Shown in pieces: positions 22,143 to 33,972 of a DNA stretch of 64,000 nt. Source of the DNA: Strobilurus pachycystidiatus (taxonomy: Eukaryota; Basidiomycota; Agaricomycetes; Agaricales; Physalacriaceae); NCBI GenBank assembly GCA_019915135.1, contig JAHLMK010000005.1, positions 2,914,001 to 2,978,000 of the forward strand, in the 5' to 3' direction. Position 1 is the stretch's first letter. The number at the start of each line of letters is the position of its first letter. A model generated the notes under the pieces. It saw nothing but the letters and a program-made list of their open reading frames with translations, searched no databases and was not told where the DNA came from. Both the position numbers and the translations under genes were made by a program.

Positions 22143-23040
22143 TCAGTACAAAAGGGGTTTAATCTCATTTATCTCTCCACCTCCCCACTTCGGCGCTTGA
22201 TTTACACGATTTTCCGGATATGTCGGTCGCGCTAACACAGCCCATATATTTCTCTGGACACGCGAGGCAAGCTGTTTGGTGAACGGCTCAGACCCTGCCA
22301 GCGTTTCGTTGGCCGCCTGAAGTATTAGCTCTCTCCCATTGCGGGGATCTAGCCAGTCGTCGCGGTAAAGAATCTATGCTTCGTAGTCAGACACTTGGAA
22401 GGCAGCTAAAGTAATACGATGCGCACCCAATCGGCAAAAATGTCCAAGCTGAACACAGTCCTGGCCTCCGAAGTAGGGATAGCAATGGTGTGGAGCGCGA
22501 CTGCATTGATGGTCTCAACCGAGAGACAGTTAATGATGGCATAGTTCAGGACTTTCGCTGCATTTCCCGATACGTTCCTGACCGTACTGAACGCGGCCGG
22601 GCGATGAGTAAGACGGCAATAAAATTTGGGAAAACTTACGGGATACACGAGTCCCAGAAAGCCATCACAGACGCAAACTGATACTTATGAGCCGCGTGTC
22701 CTACATCAATCATCGTCTCCGCATCTAGCGCAGCAATATTGGGCAATGGCGGATTTGGGTAGAGAAACTGGAATAAGATAGCGAGTATTGCCGAATGTTC
22801 GTCGAATTTGGCCATTTCTGGATCCCCGCCCTCTGGAATAGGAAAGGCGGCCGTATGCGCGACGAGGTTGGCACGATGGAGGTTGAATATTACGTTGTCA
22901 GATGAGCGGATAAAGACATCGGCACCAAAGGAAGGGACTTGTTCGTTAGGTTATCAGCGCGATGAGCTTTACGATGCCTTCCATGGCTTACAGAGAGGAT
23001 GGTAGGAGCCTGTCAGGCCTGATTCGTCAGTAGTAGACAT
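22143..23040 (-). CDS. BTB/POZ domain protein 2, 245 aa
   Basis: Exons 23040-22992, 22937-22640, 22586-22427 and 22373-22143 sum to 738 nt (246 codons). The N-terminal exon encodes MSTTDESGLTGSYHPL, shared with BTB protein 3 next door. The BTB core reads ADVFIRSSDNVIFNLHR, LAILFQFLYPNPPLP, HAAHKYQFASVMAFWD; compared with its paralogues the Cys after AF is a Trp. Exon 3 is 160 nt in both tandem copies and the last exon is 231 nt as in BTB protein 1, supporting all three models. Relative to BTB protein 3 it lacks about 34 residues before the BTB core, because its exon 2 starts later. Same strand and head-to-tail with BTB protein 3: tandem duplicates. Confidence 0.87.
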
Positions 23041-23199
23041 CGAGATGCTCACGGACCGAGGGTAAGCTGATAAGGTTACGTAACCATATCATTGTTTCCT
23101 TCGGTCACCAGCCTGAGCAAGGCACAAGGGTGGATTTCCTTCATTTCAAACTTAACATGACTCCCTGAAGCAATACTAAGGCCAAGCGCTACAACTCAA

Positions 23200-24227
23200 T
23201 CAACGCGGAAGCGGATTAACGTCAACCGGCTCGCCACCGCCCCATCTTGGAGCGTTCGTCAATTGATTGGTGAATCCAGGCCGGCTCTGCGAAAGCACAG
23301 TGAAGGCGTTTATCTGTATGCGCGAAGCAAGCTCCATCAAATAAGGTCCACCGCCATCTACTAACCCTGGGCTGGCGGCCTCGCTGACGAGATTCCTCCC
23401 TTCGGATGGATTTAGCCAATCCTCCCTATAGACGACCTGTTTGTAATGTCAGACTGTACAAGGGGAAGAATGGTACCACCGAGGTATTAGGATCATTGAT
23501 ACGCACCCAATCAGCAAAGATGTCTGGACGAAAAAGATCTCTGGCTTCATAAGCGGGGATATCGATAGTGAGTATTGCGACGGCATTGATGATGTCGCTT
23601 GAAAGACAGTTGATTATAGCATAGCTTAGGACTTTGGTGGGATCAACGGATGCGTTCTCGAGCGCCCTATGCGCAATTGATAAGCAGAGCATCAAAGGGA
23701 TCACCCTGTGAAAACATACGGGATGCACGAGTCGCAGAATGCCATCACCGACGCAATCTGATACTTATGAGCCGCGTATCCTACGTCAATCAGCGTGTCT
23801 AAAGGCAGCGCAGCAAGATCGGGCAGCGGCGGCGACGGGTATAGATACTGGAACAGGATTGCGAGAATTTCCGAAGCCTCGTCGAACTCGGCTATGTCTG
23901 AATCCCCGCCTTCTGGAATGGGAAAGGCGGTCGTGTGGGTAACGAGGTTGACGCGATGGAGGCTGAATATCACGCCGTCAGAAGAACGGATGAATACATC
24001 GGCATCGGGGGCGCAGACTATGAGGCCTGAGGTTGAGCTCATGAAGGGAGATCCATGGAGGGGCATACATAGAGGGTGACGTGTGCCTTCGACAGTTTTG
24101 GTGTTCGGGAGGGAAGAGACTGGAACGTTGAACCATCAACGCAACGACTGTGTAATAGCTTTGATAGCTTACGAAGGGAATGGTAGGAGCCGGTCAGGCC
24201 TGGTCCGCCAGTACTAGTAGTAGACAT
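23200..24227 (-). CDS. BTB/POZ domain protein 3, 283 aa
   Basis: Exons 24227-24173, 24119-23720, 23666-23507 and 23436-23200 total 852 nt (284 codons). MSTTSTGGPGLTGSYHSL opens the protein; an alternative in-frame ATG at 24239 would add MCIS. The segment TRHPLCMPLHGS before the BTB core corresponds to GRHPLCMSL in BTB protein 1, tying all three genes together. BTB core: DADVFIRSSDGVIFSLHR, LAILFQYLYPSPPLPD, YAAHKYQIASVMAFCD. The C-terminal half (ending DVNPLPR) is shared within the trio and is not a domain I recognise. Only 160 bp separates its stop from the start of BTB protein 2. Confidence 0.87.
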
Positions 24228-24697
24228 CGAGATGCACACGGTGCAGAGGCAAGCTGTTACGGTTACGTGACCAGATCACTATCTCTTCCACGGTCACAAT
24301 TGACCTCAAACTGACTCTTGGCTCTTCCATTCCATCGTCCATATAATGAAATATCTCTGCAAGTTCTTCGAACGGGGCAACCCGCCAGCTTCAATTTCAT
24401 TTCTGTCCGCGGGGCAATTGGTCCTTCCGTGGCTGTTGGGCGTGACATTTTGTTGGAGACCCAAGATTTACTTTTTCTGATACTTCCCGGGCAACGCTGG
24501 CGGACTGTTCTATCTTTCTCCAACAACGTGCAGACAACAATCAGACGTACTTTCTTGGGGACACCTCTTGCCGATATTGATAACTGGCAGCGGGTAGCGG
24601 GTGCGTCTGAGTCATAACGTGAAACCTCTTCCCAGTATATTCACCGGCGGACCTCATTCAATCGTTTGTAGATTTGCTTACATAGCTCTCAATGACT
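24228..24697. other. intergenic
   Basis: Promoter of BTB protein 3 and 3' flank of the gene at 24698. A 99-codon open frame at 24318-24617 (+) starts with TTG and contains no ATG, so it is not called. Confidence 0.5.
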
Positions 24698-25585
24698 TTA
24701 GAGACTAAAAGCTCCCGGCTCTTCGTCCGAGTAGACATAACCCACAGTGCGACGACTGGGACGACGACTACGCCTGGAGGTCCTGATTACCCGTGGACCT
24801 TTTCTTTCTACGGAAACTGATGTGTTGGACGACTCAGGTCTCTTCCTCCCAAGTGTAGGCGCTGGTGAATCCTCCAGGATATCGTACGCCGTCAAAAGCT
24901 GTGTTCTGATGGGAAGGGTCAGTGTTACGGCTCTCTTGGGAAAGCGACGGAATGGGCACCTGGCATCCGAGTCAAGAACTTTTCGTACTGGCTCTTCCAA
25001 CACGCCACAATTAACAAGGCTCTGGGTGGGTGTGGGTATGCATTCTCGCGGGGCGGCGCGCGCACCCGAGGCCGAGGATGGATGATTATCGTGTCCAGGA
25101 CCTCCGGAAGTGCAATTGTAGCCGGACATAAAGTTCTGCTCTCGTGATTCAGCTTCCAAGGACTGTGTTATTTCGTCATCGTTATAGCGGATATCCAGGG
25201 AGGATCCGCCAGGAATGCGGTGTTTTTCTCGGTAGGATTTACTGATGGGAATGGGACGCTGATGTCGGTTGGACTCGCCGTAAGAAGTGGCGTGGTTATG
25301 TCGGTTGGACTCGCTGTAGGGAGTGGCATGTTGACGCCGGTAGGACTCCCTATGAGGTGTGGCGTGTCTACTGATGGCCTCGGGCATTGTTTCGTACTGT
25401 GGCGTGTGGTAGTCCTGCTGTGGTACGCCACGGCGATGCATGTGTTGTACGTCGTGATAGCTCGGCTGTGGGGTGATTGGAGCAAGGGTTTTGTTGCGAT
25501 CGATGATTCCACCCCCGGGCCCTCCTTCGTAATCGAGCTGTTGTCTGGGGTAGCTGTTGTATGACTGATTCTTGTCGTTTGACAT
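24698..25585 (-). CDS. hypothetical disordered protein with 12-residue repeats, 295 aa
   Basis: Single-exon gene of unknown function. I choose ATG 25585 (MSNDKNQSYN): the open frame reaches 25693 but its first codon there is TTG, and a TATAAG motif near 25,703 fits transcription starting between them. Residues 74-121 hold four 12-residue repeats of the type HATPxxESxRxx, mirrored as 36-bp DNA repeats. Most of the chain is Gln/Arg/His/Ser/Pro-rich and probably disordered. A C-terminal basic segment (RTSRRSRRPSRRTVGY) could act as a nuclear signal or bind nucleic acid. No domain recognised. Confidence 0.65.
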   Translation of the reverse strand: MSNDKNQSYNSYPRQQLDYEGGPGGGIIDRNKTLAPITPQPSYHDVQHMHRRGVPQQDYHTPQYETMPEAISRHATPHRESYRRQHATPYSESNRHNHATSYGESNRHQRPIPISKSYREKHRIPGGSSLDIRYNDDEITQSLEAESREQNFMSGYNCTSGGPGHDNHPSSASGARAAPRECIPTPTQSLVNCGVLEEPVRKVLDSDARCPFRRFPKRAVTLTLPIRTQLLTAYDILEDSPAPTLGRKRPESSNTSVSVERKGPRVIRTSRRSRRPSRRTVGYVYSDEEPGAFSL

Positions 25586-28500
25586 TGCAAGTGCAAGTGG
25601 TGGCTCTGGACTGTGATGGAAGTATCCAAGGAGTATGCACTGAGAGGCAACTCGAATGGATGTGCGGAAAGATGGATAATGAGAGATGACCAATGTTGTC
25701 TCTTATAGTCAGAGGTCCCCAGACCGAACATCGATCAATATTGACATGGCGATCGAACTATATTGTTTGTTGTTCGCCTGACTGCTGATCATGGTCCGCT
25801 CATGGTACCATTGCACCTGATTGACCGTTGATAGATACAAGCGACGATCATGTACTCAAGAGCATAATAGCTACTCGTAAGACCAGTGCAACTCCATCCA
25901 GTCTATTCCTTTGGCAAACTAATACTACGAAACTTTTGTACTCTGTGACACATTGGAAGTCAAAGCTGGCACGGGCGAGTCTGTACCTGCTACTGGGTGG
26001 AGTCTTTCATCAGCACTAGGGTTGCTCGCCGATGCTATACTGGAAGAGGTGGCATACACAGGAGAGTAAGTACCGCCCGGTTAACACTGCTTTCTACCGA
26101 CTGAGCGTCTTTGTAGTGAGACTTGGGGGTCACACGACATCCCTCAGACCATCAACATCTCTGTTGGTAACGACGATCGCTCATGGAACTAAGAGAAGTT
26201 TTGTGTCATTGTAAGTGTGTGTGTACTACAGTAACGGGAATCATGGCATAGATTAGCGTACATCATGGGGTCAAGGCTCACTCGGACGTTTGTCACAAAC
26301 TATCGTATCGTTTGCATCGTCCCACTCCCGGTGATCAGTTTACGCGATAATTGGGGGAATATCTTCCACTCCTAAGCGCTGTGGGTCGTTCGCATCCACT
26401 TCCCAGTATTAGCCTGTGCCAGATCTTACAAACCGTGCCAGCCTTCCCGCCCTAGGGAGCACAGGGCGCCGCTCGCCCGGCAATTTGATGGGCATCAAAA
26501 TGGTGCTGGGGGCGTGACGATGAGCCCATACGACATGTGGAGGGTGAGGTGAATGACGGTGAGGCGGACGCGTTCGACTTCAGCAGGCTCGCGCTAGGCT
26601 GAGAGAAGGTGCTCGGTGTAAACTTTCTGGGTGTCATCGGTTATCAGAGGACGGGGAATGGAATATGCACAAAATAATGAAAGACAACATGAACGCACCT
26701 AGTCAATACATGCTGTCTCTGGACAAGGAGTATGGGCCAGTTTCCCATCACTCAGTCGGAGCTCAGGACGCTCCCAACGCGAATCCGACGTCTGTTCGCG
26801 TCGCTATGAAGGTTTGCTTGACCGCGTCGCCGTCGTATTGCAGTCCTCGAGGAAACGGCTCACTGCCTGCTGAAATGCGACCAGGCGTCGGGCGCACACT
26901 GTGAGAAGAGAAGATGTCGCCGGTAAAGGGGGTCTGGTAGCAAGCAGGCTGCAGGCAGCGGATGGGTCAGCGATGAACGTAGCCCTGCCAGACCGATGAA
27001 GTCATTGCCGCCGGCAAATCCAATGGAATTTCTGCTTCTGCTCAGTGACCACGACGACGATGACCTGCTGCTTGTCGTCGCGTCTCTCCTTCGCTTTCCC
27101 TGATCGCACCTGACCAGCGCTCAAGGCCGTCATTTTTGACCTCGCTGACGCGTCCTGTCCTCTGCCACACCCGCCTTCTCCTCGTCGACTACTGACGGAG
27201 CAGCAATGGCAACGAGTCTGGAATCGATGGCAGGTAGTGCTCTGACATTTACCTTGGACTCTGCGGAGGGTGGATTTTTGCTACGCTCGGCTCAGACCTC
27301 ACCCTGTGGACAAGGATGCAGTGGACATGACGCCAGTCGTGGTGCGTCAAAATCCTTTCACCGACTTGTTTCTATTCCTTACCATGTTTACAGTCGGCAT
27401 TCCCGACCGAAGCTCTGGTCGTCGCTAGCCGCGTCCGCCTCACCCCCGCGTACCATTAGATCTGGACACCCGGCCATAATCGATTGACGTTCCCTCTCCG
27501 ATTCTTTTACGCTGACGACAACGACGTCGTCACACATCCTTTCCGCCTCTCGCCCATGACTCGCGCCCGTTCCCACCATTTCTCCCGCCGATGCATCTGT
27601 CCCCTGCTACTCCGGCCTTCTCCTCTTCCTCAACTTCTGGCGTAGCGGCCAGTCAGGCTTCGCTTCGACAGCCCGCCCTTAGAAACGCGGAGGCTCTCTC
27701 ATGCATCAAAGAGGCGCCCTACCTCTGCTCGTCGCCTTGCCTATACCTCTCCGCGTACAGGATTATACATAAATGTGGCATAAGCCTTTCTGTGCGTAAT
27801 CTTAATGCTTTTGTTGCCTCGTGTCTCTCCTCTAAATGCTATTCATAGTCCATTAGCTACCCGCAGTACGCTGCTTTTGCTCGTAGGGTCCTCCGACCGA
27901 CGGAGTTGCCCGTTCACACAAGCCTCTTATCAAATAGTAGCCGACACGCGCATATCCTGTCGTGCATCCATGTCGCCGGAACGAATTTGTCCTCCGTTGC
28001 CGCGCGCTCTCTCGGCTTGACGTGGGGCTACCTGGCAGTCGTCCAATCATTTCTTCCAGAGCACGTCTCTCTCTGCCGCATTACTGACCGTCTCGCCAAC
28101 GGTGGTGGACTCAATCGTTCCGGAAGCCGACTACCACAAGGATACAGGCGATGTTGGACGGCGTCATGGTGTGAGTGTAACACCACCAACTGGCGGCGTT
28201 AAGGTATGATTGAATTTCGTTCCACATGTCTCATCTGACTGAATTGGCATTCGCAGCGTATTTCACGGCGCGGCGGGATACATGCCTTATGCGGTTCTCT
28301 CACCCATGGCACTATCAACGGATGATTTCCGTCACCGCTTTTGACGCTGCCGTCGCGTCCTGTTACCCGTGTTTCTTGGACCTGCCCAGCTATAAAGCGA
28401 GAATATAAGCCGCACAGTGCCACGCTAGGCGACATAGAGGTCGTATCGTATGCTCGTTGGTGCTGAGCGACCAAGAAGTGGTGTGCGAAGCACGGCACCG

Positions 28501-29058
28501 CCGTCTGAGCGGTGCAAAGAGACGCTCAGCCCTGACCCGTCGACGCGCCTGTTGTCGAATCCTAATTCGTTTACTTGTAATCTTGTCTCGCTCTCTGTAT
28601 CCCATGTTATTCCTCTCACTTCAGCTGATGACTACGGAATCCGAGGGAAAGTGTACGATAACTTCAATGAAGGACTTGTATATAGCACGACGGAGGTATA
28701 TTAGACACGCACCGCTTATGCAACACGAAGACGAGAATACCTGGTAACCTGCAAATATCAGCTCGCAGTTTATGACGGCATAGAGTGCTATGATCTGCGT
28801 GGTTTCGGTGCCGCGAACGTGTCTGTATCGTACTTACTACAATGGGAGTGCGCAGCGAATAATTCTCAGCGAGGTGATGAGATGGGGAACAGGCGCGGTC
28901 TTTGCAACGGTTGATCCCGATCTACTAAAGCGCGGTGGTTGCAATATGAGCATTGTACTCCACTCAGATCTGCGCCCATGTGCATTGTGGTAGTATACTG
29001 TATGTAGAATTCAGAAATCTAGAGCAGCCAGCTGCCAGGAAAGCCGTATGAAAAAAAT
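25586..29058. other. 3.5-kb gene-poor stretch
   Basis: No complete gene found. A possible relic: two exon-like pieces at about 26,017-26,066 and 26,116-26,191 (+), joined by a clean GTAAGT...TTGTAG intron, would encode a tail containing DAILEEVAYTG and DIPQTINISVGNDDRSWN before a stop; I cannot find upstream exons. The ATG frame at 27206-27487 has no recognisable motif. The rest is unassigned. Confidence 0.45.
29051..29057 (-). terminator. Pol III terminator of tRNA-Val
   Basis: Seven T residues on the minus strand immediately after the tRNA 3' end (one intervening base). Confidence 0.85.
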
Positions 29059-29131
29059 GATTCGACCCAGGCTCGAACTGAGGACCTTCTGTGTGTTAGA
29101 CAGATGCGATAACCAACTACGCCATCGAACC
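29059..29131 (-). tRNA. tRNA-Val (anticodon AAC)
   Basis: 73 nt without intron. The acceptor stem GGTTCGA pairs with TCGAATC (one G-U). The anticodon stem TCTGT/ACAGA encloses CTAACAC, anticodon AAC, decoding GUU and, after A-to-I editing, GUC/GUA. The T arm holds the canonical TTCGAGC loop (B box) and the D arm TGGCGTAGTTGG (A box). CCA is not encoded, as expected in eukaryotes. Confidence 0.96.
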
Positions 29132-29518
29132 GTGCCAGGTTTACCATGTGTTGCATAGGGCTCCCCAGCGGTACTGAGCCATGGCAAAGATGCTCGCATC
29201 TACTCCTTCCTTTTACTCTTCGATGAGCAATCGACATCCGATGATTTCCGAGCCTCCCAGCGGTGTGGCACAGGCTCTGAGTTTCTTATTGTCCTCAGTT
29301 ACTGTGTCAATACACTTCCTTCATCATTTCCAATTGTCTTTTGACATTGAAACAACTAATTGTCTTTCGTTGCCCTCAGATACCCCCTGTCGCTCCATAA
29401 ACAAAAAGGTGGGAAAGGCGGGTGTTCACATAAGAGCGCGGAACAGGCTGGTGTATACCGTAGACTCTCCTGACGCCACTGCCGGACCAGTGCAACATTC
29501 CCTCCCCCCACAGTCGCG
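29132..29518. other. spacer between tRNA-Val and the next gene
   Basis: Upstream flank of the tRNA and promoter of the gene at 29519. No feature recognised. Confidence 0.5.
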
Positions 29519-30937
29519 ATGCCGCCGCCCTCCTACCATTCGCGTGCCAGCATGCAGTTTGAAGAAGACTTTGAGAGTCTTCGTCCCGAGTCACCACCCG
29601 CCGACGTGGAGGACATGGCGCGCAGACGAGACGACTTCATCCGCTCCGGAGCATTCGACAGACTGATCATCCAGCGCGGTCTCGAAGCACTTGAACTCGA
29701 AGCTCGGTGCGACGTTGAGTCTCGGAAGACTCACCCCGAACGTCACTCCATTAATCCTCCACCTCGCTACTTTGGCGACACGTCCTCGAACACGAGCAGT
29801 ACTCACACGAGCGTCGTTTCCGGCGCATCCGATGTCGGCTGGGTTGGTCGAGGATCGGAGTCCGTATCATCTGTTGCGACGAGCGGGGTTAGCGGAACAT
29901 CAACTGCGAGTTGGCAGGACGGAGGACGAGGAGATCCTGCATCGGTGTCATCGGCCCAGTCGGATGCTACTAGCGTCGTCAGCGGGACCTCAACAGCAAA
30001 CTGGAAGCATGGGGGCAGTTCCGCGCGCTCGGCATCACCAACGCCCTCTGATGTAACAAGCATTGTCAGCGGTGTCTCGACCGTCCGCTGGAATCACCAA
30101 CCACCACTAGATGTGACACGATCTCCTCTTAATGTTTCACCGACGGCCCGCACATACGAGAATGTGCATATTCGCAGGATTCCGCTGGATCCAACAACGA
30201 AGTACATTGTATCTGAATACCTGAAGCGGTATGAGACCGCCGATGCAGTAGAATTGGCTCGACCATTCGGTAATGCTTCCCTAAGATATCTTTTCATAGC
30301 TAACTCATCGGTTTAGCACAAATTTGGAGGAGCGCCAATGCTCAGCGGGACCATCGCGAGAACCTTATCACCTGGCCAGGCGATGGTACGGTACTCGGCT
30401 CCGCAGAAACAGCGAAACACGTGCTTGGTAATCAATGGCAAGACTACGCCGCCAACTTGAAGGGCGTAGGCTGGTTCCTCGGAAGTCAGTACTTGTCTTG
30501 ACTGCATCTGCCGCCTCTCATTAAGACTTTCACGTTAAGCACTGGACCAAATATCGTATCTCTTACCTGACGTCCTCGAGTTCAGAAGATGGAGTAAGCC
30601 CTACATTGTATAATGAACGCTAAGACAATGCTAACAATTGTCAGTGGTGAAAGTGATGGAGCTGAATCCCGTATCGGTAGCTAAGAAGATGACCGACACT
30701 GTGCTCCTACCGGATTGCACCAAGCGAATTTCGATTCGCAGAGCCCAGAAAGAATGGAGATTGGTTGCTCATAAGCTGCTCAAAGGTCAACGGTCATTGG
30801 TACGCATAATGGAAAATATCTACTTTCAGCGGCATGACGACGACTATGCATGGGGTAGGCGAGACCCTGCGCTATGTTTACTAGGGGGTATGCTCGAGCG
30901 CCTCTCTCACGTACGTTACACTGACATTGCTCGTTAG
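29519..30937 (+). CDS. hypothetical Ser/Thr-rich protein, 421 aa
   Basis: Not recognised. Exons 29519-30269, 30317-30484, 30540-30593 and 30645-30937 total 1266 nt (422 codons). Residues 1-70 are acidic with a likely helix (MARRRDDFIRSGAFDRLIIQ). Residues about 95-205 are low complexity with four imperfect repeats around SVVSGTST-x-x-W (VSGASDVGW, VSGTSTASW, VSGTSTANW, VSGVSTVRW). The C-terminal half is ordered-looking and hydrophobic, with ENLITWPGDGTVLGSAE and RISIRRAQKEWRLVAHKLLKG. The last exon might splice once more near 30,880, changing only the tail. No signal peptide or membrane helix. Confidence 0.7.
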
Positions 30938-31048
30938 ATATTTCTGGAGCACTGAGCCGGCGTGAGTTCACGGATTACAAGCCAAACTTTGCACGATTGT
31001 CTGTCACGAAGTAGACTGTATAGTCCTGGAATTGAGGTGCTGATTTAT

Positions 31049-33645
31049 CTACAAACATTGATAGTCATTTACATCAATGTGCTGTACACTGACCTCGAGG
31101 AGAGCAACGCCTGCCATTCTCTGCAACTGTGCACCAAAGAACGAGCAGCTGCCTCCCAAGGTATCGATTCGACAGCACGTATCAGGCGACAGAAAATTAC
31201 GGGTGTCACGGTCGCGGATTCGAGCTTCGAAAGTGGAACGAAGATATATCTCGTCGCTCACAACCCCGTAGCGCTCTGAGGATGACAGCGGTTGCTGGAG
31301 GTACGAGTGAAGATAGTAAAGAAAGGCAAAGAGAGTTACGGGCTCAGGGGAATGGATGAACAATGGCCTAACAGCAAGAAGGCTCTTGAACACAGGATTC
31401 GTTGATGTAACACAGATGCATCGAACATCCGAATTATCGAATAGATGCCCCTCGAAGTCGGGCCGCGAACTTAGGTAACGGGATGTTACCGAGTCCCGAC
31501 GGTTGTAGTACTGAGCGTTCTCGGGTGGATGTCGCATATCCCAGAGAATGCCCGCCAGAATTGTGTACGTGCTGTTGATGGCTGAATCTGGACCTCGTTG
31601 ACAGTGCAGCTGGTAGTGGATGGAGGAAGTAGGCGGTTGCTCCATCAGCGTCTTTCGTTGGTGCGATCGGAGACCAACAACAGGGAAGGAGTCCGTCTTT
31701 GCGTCCTTCTTGCCTCGATTGGATCGGCGAGACGATCCACGAGGCATACCGACCGAGAAGGAAGATACAACAGTGCTGCCTGTTTGCGAAATTCTCTGTA
31801 TTTTTGAGCATTGTCAGCAACCGAAGAAGGGGTTCACAGGCTGACAAACCTCCGGTAAAATATCCTTGAGCCTTTGTAAGATTTGAGACACACTCTGTAA
31901 GTATGCTTCCACCAGGACAAATTTGAAATTCCCCGTTGGTTTGACGCTTTCTATGCTATAAAAGAGAGCCGAAATTATGGACACATCCTTTGCAGAGAGT
32001 TTTTTCGCTGTACGAAAAGTCAGAACAACGCCTGCCAAACGGGAAACCTCCCTACTGACCTATTTCCCATCGATGAGGAGCATCGAAAATAGGGGCGACC
32101 AGGTGTGAGACCGACATGGGCGTTCTTGCGTATGCACCGGGGAGAATGTTACATATGATGTCCCGCACCAAGGCTAGATATCCATCGCGAGGGGTCGCAT
32201 AAGTCGCATCATCGTTATCAAGTGAAACAAAAGTTGGGGGCGCGTATTGACATCTTTCCTCAGTCTTTAGTCCGTGAAGTGGGTAGAAGTGCGAGAGCCC
32301 CGATATGATATCAATCAAAAGGGCCACCTCGCGAGCACAGGTGAGATCTGAATTGGCCTCCGCTAAAGCCGGTGTCACTGTGAGACTGGACGGAGGAAGC
32401 TTGAAAGACTTGCGGATCGCATCCCTGATGGCAGACGGAGATGCACCATTGCCATCAAAGACACGAAGGACAGCATATAGTTCACCGCTCCAGTATTGGG
32501 TCAGGGGGGTTTGCGAACGTGGCAAGCCCGACAACAGGGACCGAAGGTCCACCGCAATATCAGCCGCAGGTGTTATAGCTCCTGGCGTGAGAAGACTATT
32601 TGGTAGGATATCCTTGAAAAGGAGGCTGTCTCGGAAACTCATGAGGCGACACGCGATATCATGTTTCCTGGGAAAGTCCGCGGCATAATTCTCAATGGCT
32701 GTAACGCTCGCCGACAGAGACAGAAACACATGACGGTAGTTGTAGAGGTCATGGCAATTTTGGAAGGTTCCATCGACGGCGAATAGCACATCGTGTATAA
32801 CAGCAAGAATCAGACAGCAAGCCATCTCTTCGTCTGGTTGGGAAACATCGTAGGAGTGTTTGCCTGTGGCATTGTTTCGAGCACCGGAGGTATTGGGCAG
32901 CTGTGAGGAGCTGACCACAGGACTCGGAGTGGTGATAGTTGTGTCCGCAGACAATCCAACAGCAGAGGATCTTCGGCCTGCCAATCGGCTGCCCGGGCCG
33001 TTGTCCTCGACCGCGATAACAGGTGCGGTCGCAGGCCTGGCAACCGCCGCGCGCGTGGAACGCGCACTAACTGGTCGAGTCGGCACTGTAACGGCAGTTG
33101 TGTTCTGTGTGGGTAGGACTGGTGCACTTGCGAAAGATGGAACACGATAGGTGTCCGAGTCCTGGCGCCGATGAGTGGGGAGTCTGGGGACAGGATTCGC
33201 AGGCAGCGGCATCGCCGAAACTTGACGCGGACGTCTCTCAGGTCCATGCGTATTCACTAGAGTCATAGTTAGTCGCTGAATCGAATGAGAATGGGAATCA
33301 AGCCTGACCTGGGAGGGGAATCGGAGGAAGGACCAGGGGAACGGAGCGAGTCTGGCCATAAGACGGACGACGCGTCTCGGTATGGGTAGGCAAATGTGCC
33401 GAAGAATCGACAGAGGATGGCCTCGAATGTGCCTGCGCTAAAGTGGGCGGCGGTCTCAATGGCATGCTCTGCCCGCCAGCCGACCTCGGAGCAGCGGAGA
33501 CAGACAAAGGCGAAGGAGGATTAGAGAGGGTATCAGGTGTGGGTAGACCACCCCCAGCGAACGAATGTTGGGACCGAGGTGGGGAGGGCGCGTATATCTG
33601 CACACGCTCGCGATCAGGCCTGGGGGACATTCTTGCGATGATCAT
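31049..33645 (-). CDS. hypothetical protein, about 812 aa
   Basis: Unrecognised. Exons 33645-33309, 33256-32060, 32007-31850 and 31795-31049 total 2439 nt from ATG 33645 (MIIARMSPRPDRER); an in-frame ATG at 33630 gives 807 residues and may be the true start, since a TATATA at 33665-33670 lies very close. The first ~270 residues are Pro/Ser/Thr/Arg-rich and probably disordered (QIYAPSPPRSQHSF, VPTRPVSARSTRAAVARP). The middle is helical-looking (EEMACCLILAVIHDVLFAVD, DIACRLMSFRDSLLF). The C-terminal part has hydrophobic helices (LLAVRPLFIH, TLFAFLYYLHSYL). Introns of 52, 52 and 54 nt support the model. It converges with the gene at 29519 with only 111 bp between stops. Confidence 0.72.
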
Positions 33646-33688
33646 CGTTAGACCTTCGCCTTTGTATATAAGCGCCCACCGAGAACAA

Positions 33689-33972
33689 GCACATACCCAA
33701 AAACATGGAAGAAGCTTGATGTATCCTTGTTCGCAGAACAAGGATATCTCGTTGCGGATAGGGTTTTGTGGGTCCATTGATGATGGGGGGTGTGTCCTTG
33801 TCTGCAAAGGATCTATTAGACGTGATTGTTAGCCGAACAAACACACACCCAAAAATGTGGTAAAAGAAGTTTGATGTATCCTTGTTCTGCAAATAAGCGG
33901 AAATGATATGTGGGTCCGTTGATGGTGGGTGCGTCCTTGTTCTGCCAAGGGTGTATCAGACGTGATCATCAG
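33689..33972. repeat. two diverged tandem copies of a ~140-bp unit
   Basis: Units at about 33,689-33,832 and 33,841-33,972 share ACCCAAAAA, GATGTATCCTTGTTC, GTGGGTCC.TTGATG and a T.AGACGTGAT block at an offset of about 140-153 bp. They lie just upstream of the 812-residue protein gene, in its promoter. Confidence 0.75.

Noticed and set aside
24318..24617. 99-codon open frame between BTB protein 3 and the next gene
   Set aside because: Starts with TTG and contains no ATG; no homology recognised.
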